Part shown: positions 59,245 to 64,000 of the stretch, in pieces
Numbering within the stretch: position 1 is the first letter of the stretch
How the letters are laid out: every line of letters begins with the position of its first letter
Assembly: GCF_002979515.1 (NCBI RefSeq)
Contig: NZ_PCPA01000002.1
Location: forward strand, 186,001-250,000
Direction: 5' to 3'
Length of the DNA stretch: 64,000 nt
Origin: Microbacterium sp. MYb54
GTDB lineage: Bacteria > Actinomycetota > Actinomycetes > Actinomycetales > Microbacteriaceae
Position numbers and translations under genes: made by a program
Notes under the pieces: generated by a model
What the model saw: only the letters and a program-made list of their open reading frames with translations
Database searches by the model: none
Told to the model about the DNA's origin: nothing

Positions 59245-60225
59245 ATGGCCACGAACCGTCGACCTTTCGGACGCACAGGTTGGAACATCAGCGAAGTGTC
59301 GTTCGGCGCATGGCAGCTGGGCGGACAGTGGGGGCCCGTCGATGACGATGCCTCGGTGCGCACGCTGATCGACGCCTACGAGCAGGGCATCAACTTCGTC
59401 GACACCGCCGAGATGTACGGCTCGGGGCACAGCGAAGAGGTCGTCGGCCGCTCGCTGCGCGAATGGAAGGGCGAGCGCGTGTACGTCGCCACGAAGGTCC
59501 AGCCCACGCAGTGGCCGCACCCCTCGGTCGACGACCCCGACATCGCCGCCGCGTACCCGCGCGAGTACATCCGCGAACAGGCGGAGCAGTCGCTGCGTCG
59601 ACTCGGCGTCGAACGGATCGACCTGCTGCAGCTGCACTGCTGGATGCCGGGCGGGATGCACGACCGGGGCTGGCTCGACGCCCTGCACGAGCTTCAGGCG
59701 GAGGGCAAGGTCGATCGCATCGGCGTCTCGCTGCGTGACTACCGCGCCGACGAAGGTGTGGCCCTGGCCGAGTCGGGCCTGGTCGACTCGATCCAGGTCA
59801 TCCACAACATCTTCGAGCAGAAGCCGGAGCACGCGCTGTTCCCTGCGGCCGCCACGTCGAAGACGGCGATCATCGCCAGAGTGGTGCTCGACTCCGGTTC
59901 GCTGAGCGGCGCCTGGACCCCAGACTCGTACGACCGCTGGGCCGACGATTCGGTGCTCAAGACGATGTTCCGCGACGAGCGGTTCGCCGAGACGCTGGAG
60001 CGCATCGACGCGATGAAGAAGGTCACCGAGCCCTATTACGACGGCCTCGACGAGGCTGCCGTCCGCTTCGTGCTCGATCGCCCGGAGGTGTCGACCGCGA
60101 TCGTCGGCATGACCTCGCAGAAGCGCATCGCCCGCAACGTGTCGTTCGCGGACGGGCAAGGTCTGGCCGAGGGCCTGCGCGACCGCCTCGCCGGCTTCGA
60201 GTGGGAGAGGAACTTCTACGTATGA
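59245..60225 (+). CDS. Aldo/keto reductase
   Basis: A 326-residue NAD(P)-dependent oxidoreductase barrel. The catalytic tetrad is present: Asp and Tyr in NFVDTAEMYG (about residues 50-59), Lys in VATKVQP (about 81-87) and His in LLQLHCW (about 127-133). The C-terminal cofactor region is AIVGMTSQKRIARN. Sequence resembles the YghZ/general-stress AKR groups; substrate is unknown. It is coupled to the creatininase-family gene (ATGA overlap). Context suggests reduction or oxidation of a sugar or aldehyde produced in P450-linked catabolism. Confidence 0.92.
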   Translation: MATNRRPFGRTGWNISEVSFGAWQLGGQWGPVDDDASVRTLIDAYEQGINFVDTAEMYGSGHSEEVVGRSLREWKGERVYVATKVQPTQWPHPSVDDPDIAAAYPREYIREQAEQSLRRLGVERIDLLQLHCWMPGGMHDRGWLDALHELQAEGKVDRIGVSLRDYRADEGVALAESGLVDSIQVIHNIFEQKPEHALFPAAATSKTAIIARVVLDSGSLSGAWTPDSYDRWADDSVLKTMFRDERFAETLERIDAMKKVTEPYYDGLDEAAVRFVLDRPEVSTAIVGMTSQKRIARNVSFADGQGLAEGLRDRLAGFEWERNFYV

Positions 60226-60944
60226 GCATCCCGACCGTCGCCGCCGACCGGCTGAGCCCTCAGCAGATCGAGGAGCGCCTCGCCGCGGCATCCGTCGTCT
60301 ACATCCCGCTCGGCTCGCTCGAGTTCCACGGGCCGCATCTGCCGATCGGGCTCGACGCCCTGACGGCGTACGGGCTGTGTCTGCGTGCCGCTGCGGCGGG
60401 AGGAGGCATCGTGCTGCCGGTCGTGCACCACGCTGTCGGGGGCGAGCACAGCCGCTATCCATGGACCATCATGAGCGACTCGCCCGTCGCCATCGAGACA
60501 CTGCTGACGGAGACCCTGACCCGCCTCTCCGACTTCGGCGTGCAGCGCGCGGTACTGCTCAGCGGTCATTTCGCCGACGAGCAGCGCGACCTCATCACAC
60601 GCGTCGCTGACCGGTGGAACGCCACGGATGCGCCACTGCGCGCCGTGGCCCGTACCCTCGGACAGGCGCCGGAACCGCCGGTCGCGCCCGACCACGCCGG
60701 CCGCTTCGAGTCGCTGGTGCTCTACGCCCTGGCGCCGGAACTCGTCAACGTCGAGGCGCTCCCCGACCCCGAGGTGTTCCCGGTCCCTGTGGATGAGGAC
60801 CCGTTCGGCCAGGACCGCCACCGGGCGGATCATCCGCTGCACGGGGTGTTCGGCCCCGACCCGCGTCGGCTCGACGTCGACGCCGCAGCCGGGCTCCGCG
60901 ACCACCTGGTCTCCTGGATCGCCGGCCTCGCCACCGTCGACTGA
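60222..60944 (+). CDS. Creatininase-family metallohydrolase
   Basis: A 240-residue protein with the creatininase fold. Metal-binding residues appear in PLGSLEFHGPHLPIGLDALT (Glu, His, Asp; about residues 29-48), GGEHSRYPWT and DHAGRFESLVLY. The usual NGHGGN loop reads SGHFADEQ, a departure that could change substrate. Relatives open cyclic amides (creatinine), formamidopyrimidines or lactam-like rings; a lactonase-type role in the sugar pathway is conceivable. GAGAGG precedes ATG. It ends the AKR operon. Confidence 0.88.
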   Translation: MSIPTVAADRLSPQQIEERLAAASVVYIPLGSLEFHGPHLPIGLDALTAYGLCLRAAAAGGGIVLPVVHHAVGGEHSRYPWTIMSDSPVAIETLLTETLTRLSDFGVQRAVLLSGHFADEQRDLITRVADRWNATDAPLRAVARTLGQAPEPPVAPDHAGRFESLVLYALAPELVNVEALPDPEVFPVPVDEDPFGQDRHRADHPLHGVFGPDPRRLDVDAAAGLRDHLVSWIAGLATVD

Positions 60945-60958
60945 CCTCAGGCACACGG

Positions 60959-60992
60959 AAGGGCCCGACCGGAATGATCCGGTCGGGCCCTT
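60959..60992. terminator. Bidirectional hairpin terminator
   Basis: A perfect 15-bp inverted repeat (AAGGGCCCGACCGGA and its complement) with an ATGA loop, ending in CTT/TTC tracts on both sides, separates the convergent creatininase and binding-protein genes. Confidence 0.9.
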
Positions 60993-61005
60993 CTGTCGAT
61001 GCGAC

Positions 61006-62046
61006 TCAGAAGTCGAAGTCGCCGATGTTGTCCTTGTCGAACACGTACGGGTCGCCCAGCAGCACGGTCGAGTCCTTGCCGACGGTGTATTCGCCGAGGT
61101 CGCCCGCGTCGAACTTGTCGCCTTCCTTGCCGGTGATGTCGCCCTTGATGAGCGCGGCTGCGGCGAATGCCGACAGGTAGCCCAGGTCTTCCGGGTTCCA
61201 CAGTGCGAACGCGGTCACGGTGCCGTCCTCGACGTACTCGCGCATCTGGTTCGGGGTGCCGAGACCGGTCAGGGCCACCTTGCCCTTGTAGTCGGAGGTG
61301 GAGAGGTAGCGAGCAGCGGCCGAGATGCCGATCGTGGTGGGCGAGACGATGCCCTTCAGGTTCGGGTGCGACTGCAGCAGCGCTGCGGTCTTGTCGAACG
61401 AGATCTGCTCGTCGTCGTCGCCGTACACGACATCCACCAGCTGGATGTTCGGGTGGTCAGCGGCGAGCATCTCCTTCATCTTGTCGATCCAGGCGTTCTG
61501 GTTCGTCGCGTTCGCGGTCGAGGACACGATCGCGATCTCCCCGGCATCCCCGATCTGCTCGGCGATGAGGTCGACCTGCACCTTCGCGATGCCGTCGGCG
61601 GTGGCCTGATTGATGAACAGGTCACGGCACTCGGGGTTGGTGTCGGAGTCGAACGTGACGACCTTGACGCCGGCGCTGCGCGCCTCGTCGAGGGCATCGC
61701 AGATCGCCTTCGGGTCGTTCGCCGAGACGACGAGTGCGCCCACGCCCTGCTGGGTGGCGGTGTTGATGTAGCTCACCTGCGCGTCCGGGCCCGACTCCGC
61801 GGGGCCGACCTCCGCGAACGTGCCGCCGATCTCCTTGACGGCTGCCTCGCCGCCCTTGCTCGACGTGTCGAAGTACGGGTTCCCGAGGCTCTTGGGCAGG
61901 AACGTGATCGCCAGGTTGTCGCTGCCGCCCGACCCTTCGGTCGAACCGCCACCCGAGCCGCCGGTGTCGGCGCAGCCGGTGAGGACGAGGGCCGTGGCCA
62001 CCGCGACCGCGGCCAGGGCCGCGACACGCTTACGTGCAAACATCAT
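61006..62046 (-). CDS. Sugar-binding lipoprotein (RhaS-like)
   Basis: A 346-residue PBP1-type binding protein. The signal peptide ends in LVLTGC (lipobox Cys25), then a Gly/Ser linker. ITFLPKSLGNPYFDTSSKGG near residue 50, ATQQGVGALVVSANDPKAIC, TFDSDTNPECRDLF and ATNQNAWIDKM follow the rhamnose/autoinducer-2 (RhaS/LsrB) pattern. Two RhaQ/RhaP-like permeases follow on the same strand, the usual Rha-type arrangement. The ligand is probably a deoxy- or modified hexose, not proven. ATG at 62043 is an alternative start. Confidence 0.92.
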   Translation of the reverse strand: MMFARKRVAALAAVAVATALVLTGCADTGGSGGGSTEGSGGSDNLAITFLPKSLGNPYFDTSSKGGEAAVKEIGGTFAEVGPAESGPDAQVSYINTATQQGVGALVVSANDPKAICDALDEARSAGVKVVTFDSDTNPECRDLFINQATADGIAKVQVDLIAEQIGDAGEIAIVSSTANATNQNAWIDKMKEMLAADHPNIQLVDVVYGDDDEQISFDKTAALLQSHPNLKGIVSPTTIGISAAARYLSTSDYKGKVALTGLGTPNQMREYVEDGTVTAFALWNPEDLGYLSAFAAAALIKGDITGKEGDKFDAGDLGEYTVGKDSTVLLGDPYVFDKDNIGDFDF

Positions 62047-62107
62047 TGTTTTCTTCCTTTCGTGCGGGCGACCGAGGCGGATGTCTCGGTCGAAGGACGC
62101 AGCATCG

Positions 62108-63163
62108 TCACGACGCTGCGGACGCTGCGGTTCGCGGGGGACGACTCGGACGCTGTCGACGTCTCTGCAGCCAGGTCAGCGCGCTCGCTCCGACGACCGA
62201 CAGCACGAGGAGCACCCCGGTGATGACGTTGATGACGTCGGACGTGACGTTCGCGAGACGTAGAGCGCTGGAGAGCACCCCGATCAGCAGCACGGCGGCG
62301 ACGACTCCGTAGAGCTGCCCCCGGCCGCCGAAGACCGACACTCCGCCGAGGACGACGGCCGCGATCACCTGCAGTTCGAGCCCCGTGGCGTTGTCGCCTC
62401 GGGCGCTGCCGAAGCGCAGGGTGTAGTAGATACCGGCGAACGCCGAGACCAGGCCGGCGAGCACGAAGAGGAGGAACTTGGTCCGCTCGACGTGCACTCC
62501 GGAGAACCGGGCGGCTTCCTTCGACATGCCGATCGCGTAGATGCCGCGACCGAACGGGGTGAACTGCAGCACGATCACGAAGATCACGAGCAGGATCAGG
62601 AACGGCACCATGATGTACGGGATCGTCGTGCCGGAGATCTTCGCCTTGGCGAGCGCGCTCCACGCCTCGGGGAAGTCCGTGACGGCGGTGGTGCCGAGAA
62701 GCCCGACGGCGAGGCCGCGGAACAGGGCGAGCGTGCCGATCGTGACGGCGAGGGAGGGGAGTCCGACGACGGTGACGAGGAACCCGTTGAAGGCGCCTCC
62801 GACCGCTCCGACCAGCAGCGCGAGCAGGGCAGCGACCTCGAACGGGAGCCCTGCGTTGACCCCCGCGCCGGTGACGACGCTCGCCAGACCCACCATGCTC
62901 CCGACGGAGAGATCGATCTCGCCCGTGATCATGATCAGCGTCATCGGGAGCGCGATGAGGAGGATGGGCGCGACATCGAGCAGCAGATAGTTCACGGTGA
63001 TCGGCTGCCCGAATCCGCGGACGGCGACCATCGAGTAGATGACGACGACGAGGAGCAGGGCGACGACCCCGGTCTCGCGACTCACCAGGACCCGACGCCA
63101 CAGGGGCTTCTCGAAGTCCCGCGTGACGCGGTTGCTGCTCGTGGTGGCGGTTGCCGTGGTCAT
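62108..63163 (-). CDS. Sugar ABC transporter permease (RhaQ-like)
   Basis: A 351-residue CUT2 permease with about ten helices: PMTLIMITGEIDLSVGSMVG (about residues 73-92), FNGFLVTVVGLPSLAVTIGT and YAIGMSKEAARFSGVHV, with LELQVIAAVVLGGVSVFGGR near the C-terminus. The Arg-rich tail (WLQRRRQRPSR) is a cytoplasmic anchor. It overlaps the next permease by 4 bp (ATGA), so the two form a heterodimeric pore, as in RhaP/RhaQ. Confidence 0.93.
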   Translation of the reverse strand: MTTATATTSSNRVTRDFEKPLWRRVLVSRETGVVALLLVVVIYSMVAVRGFGQPITVNYLLLDVAPILLIALPMTLIMITGEIDLSVGSMVGLASVVTGAGVNAGLPFEVAALLALLVGAVGGAFNGFLVTVVGLPSLAVTIGTLALFRGLAVGLLGTTAVTDFPEAWSALAKAKISGTTIPYIMVPFLILLVIFVIVLQFTPFGRGIYAIGMSKEAARFSGVHVERTKFLLFVLAGLVSAFAGIYYTLRFGSARGDNATGLELQVIAAVVLGGVSVFGGRGQLYGVVAAVLLIGVLSSALRLANVTSDVINVITGVLLVLSVVGASALTWLQRRRQRPSRPPRTAASAAS

Positions 63164-64000
63164 GACTCGTCCCTCGCTTCGATGAGTCGCCGTCTCTGCC
63201 GTACGGCGAGCCAGCGGTCCAGCACGATCGCACCGATGATGAGCACGCCGACGACGGCGCGTTGCCAGAAGTCCGGGATGCCGAGGATCGGGAGTGCGCG
63301 GTTGATGGTCATCAGGAGCATCGCGCCGATGGCCGCGCCCCAGACCGTGCCGACGCCGCCGGTGATGGCGATGCCGCCGATGACCGCGGCGCCCACGGCG
63401 TCGAGCTCCCACCCGGCACCGGCCTGCGAACTCACCGAACCGTAGCGGGCGGCGTAGAACACCCCGGCGAGACCGGCGAGAGCTCCGGAGAGGAGGAACG
63501 CCGTGAGCACCCGGCGGGTGACCCGAAGACCGTACAGCTCCGCTGCCGCGGGGTCGGAGCCGATCGCGTAGTACTCGCGTCCGCCGCGAGTGTTGCGCAT
63601 GTACCAGGCCGCGGCGGCCAGGACCACGAGGGCGACGATCGCGAGGATCGGGATCGTGAGGATCTGCCCCGTGCCGATCGCGAGGAAGTCCTTCGGCATA
63701 TCCGACGCGTTGACGCGGGTGGACCCTGCCCAGATCACATTTATGCCGCGGTAGGCATACAGCGTTCCGAGCGTGATCACCATCGCGGGCACGCGCGCGA
63801 ACGCCACCAGAGCGCCGTTGATCAGACCGAGGGCGGAGCCGAACAACACCGCGCACACCACCACCACCGGAATCGGGATGCCGGGGAAGTCGATGAACAT
63901 CCGCCCCGTCAGGTAGGCCGAGAGCCCCATCACCGAACCGACCGACAGATCGACGTTGCGGGTGATGATCACGAACGCCTGGCCGATCGCGACCAGCACG
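63160..64000 (-). CDS. Sugar ABC transporter permease (RhaP-like), 5' truncated
   Basis: The reading frame is open to the window edge, so the N-terminus is missing; the first visible codons VLVAIGQAFVIITRNVDLSV are mid-protein (helix 2). It contains GLINGALVAFARVPAMVITL, YAYRGINVIWAGSTR, the DPAAAELYGLRV loop and AIGGIAITGGVGTVWG, and ends in RRRLIEARDES. It is the partner of the RhaQ-like permease. The RhaT-like ATPase of the system is expected just beyond the window. Confidence 0.93.
   Translation of the reverse strand, partial: VLVAIGQAFVIITRNVDLSVGSVMGLSAYLTGRMFIDFPGIPIPVVVVCAVLFGSALGLINGALVAFARVPAMVITLGTLYAYRGINVIWAGSTRVNASDMPKDFLAIGTGQILTIPILAIVALVVLAAAAWYMRNTRGGREYYAIGSDPAAAELYGLRVTRRVLTAFLLSGALAGLAGVFYAARYGSVSSQAGAGWELDAVGAAVIGGIAITGGVGTVWGAAIGAMLLMTINRALPILGIPDFWQRAVVGVLIIGAIVLDRWLAVRQRRRLIEARDES

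Noticed and set aside
1..64000. tRNA, rRNA, prophage or transposon genes
   Set aside because: No cloverleaf, rRNA core sequence, integrase, transposase or terminal repeats were recognised on either strand.

Overview
The window is very GC-rich, densely packed DNA from a Gram-positive actinobacterium, most likely a Microbacteriaceae member close to Microbacterium. The evidence is the strong G/C third-position bias, GTG starts, lipoprotein SBPs, LPXTG-type surface proteins, a DUF222/HNH endonuclease and several apparently leaderless promoters (TANNNT ending 6-7 nt before ATG). I see no rRNA, tRNA, CRISPR array, IS element, integrase or phage gene. No gene-free stretch exceeds about 210 bp. The first and last genes are cut by the window edges.

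Layout. 1-12.9 kb: two related DUF11-repeat cell-wall proteins in opposite orientation flank a LacI-controlled sugar locus (SBP, two permeases, a GH130 phosphorylase and an exported putative (alpha/alpha)6 glycosidase), which probably takes up and cleaves beta-mannosides. 13-15 kb: Fur/PerR-type regulator plus catalase. 15.7-19.9 kb: TetR regulator divergent from a GH3 glycosidase and an MFS sugar transporter. 19.9-29.3 kb: HxlR/DoxX pair, alpha/beta hydrolase, msrBA, DUF808 protein, DUF222-HNH endonuclease, membrane proteins, GNAT and pnuC. 29.4-36.7 kb: polar amino-acid ABC transporter, DUF985 cupin, and a coupled pair made of a divergent S-adenosylhomocysteinase-like protein and a nucleoside-deaminase-like amidohydrolase, divergent from an NtaA-type flavin monooxygenase. 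36.8-44.3 kb: a lower-GC MBL-fold gene, small proteins, DeoR and double-MerR regulators, an Imm-5-like protein and a two-component system next to a PepSY-like target.

44.3-55.1 kb is an oxidative sugar island: KDPGal-type aldolase and galactonate dehydratase, divergent from SDR, GntR and mutarotase genes; then an AraF/G/H-like importer and a sugar-acid dehydratase (IlvD/Edd) with a DapA-like partner. L-arabinose and D-galactose share configuration at the relevant carbons, so I read the island as non-phosphorylative or De Ley-Doudoroff oxidation of galacto-configured sugars. 55.5-64 kb: a self-contained P450 system (ferredoxin, ferredoxin reductase, P450), an AraC regulator, aldo/keto reductase plus creatininase-family protein, then a RhaS/RhaQ/RhaP-type sugar importer running off the window. 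The P450 and AKR promoters share a 15-bp motif on either side of the AraC gene, so they look like one regulon. A P450 embedded in sugar catabolism suggests oxidative demethylation of a methylated sugar; this is inference.

The most noteworthy items are the P450/AKR regulon, the SahH-like plus deaminase pair, the matched TTCAG operator architecture of the two-component system, the isolated MBL-fold protein, and the inverted surface-protein paralogues around the GH130 locus.
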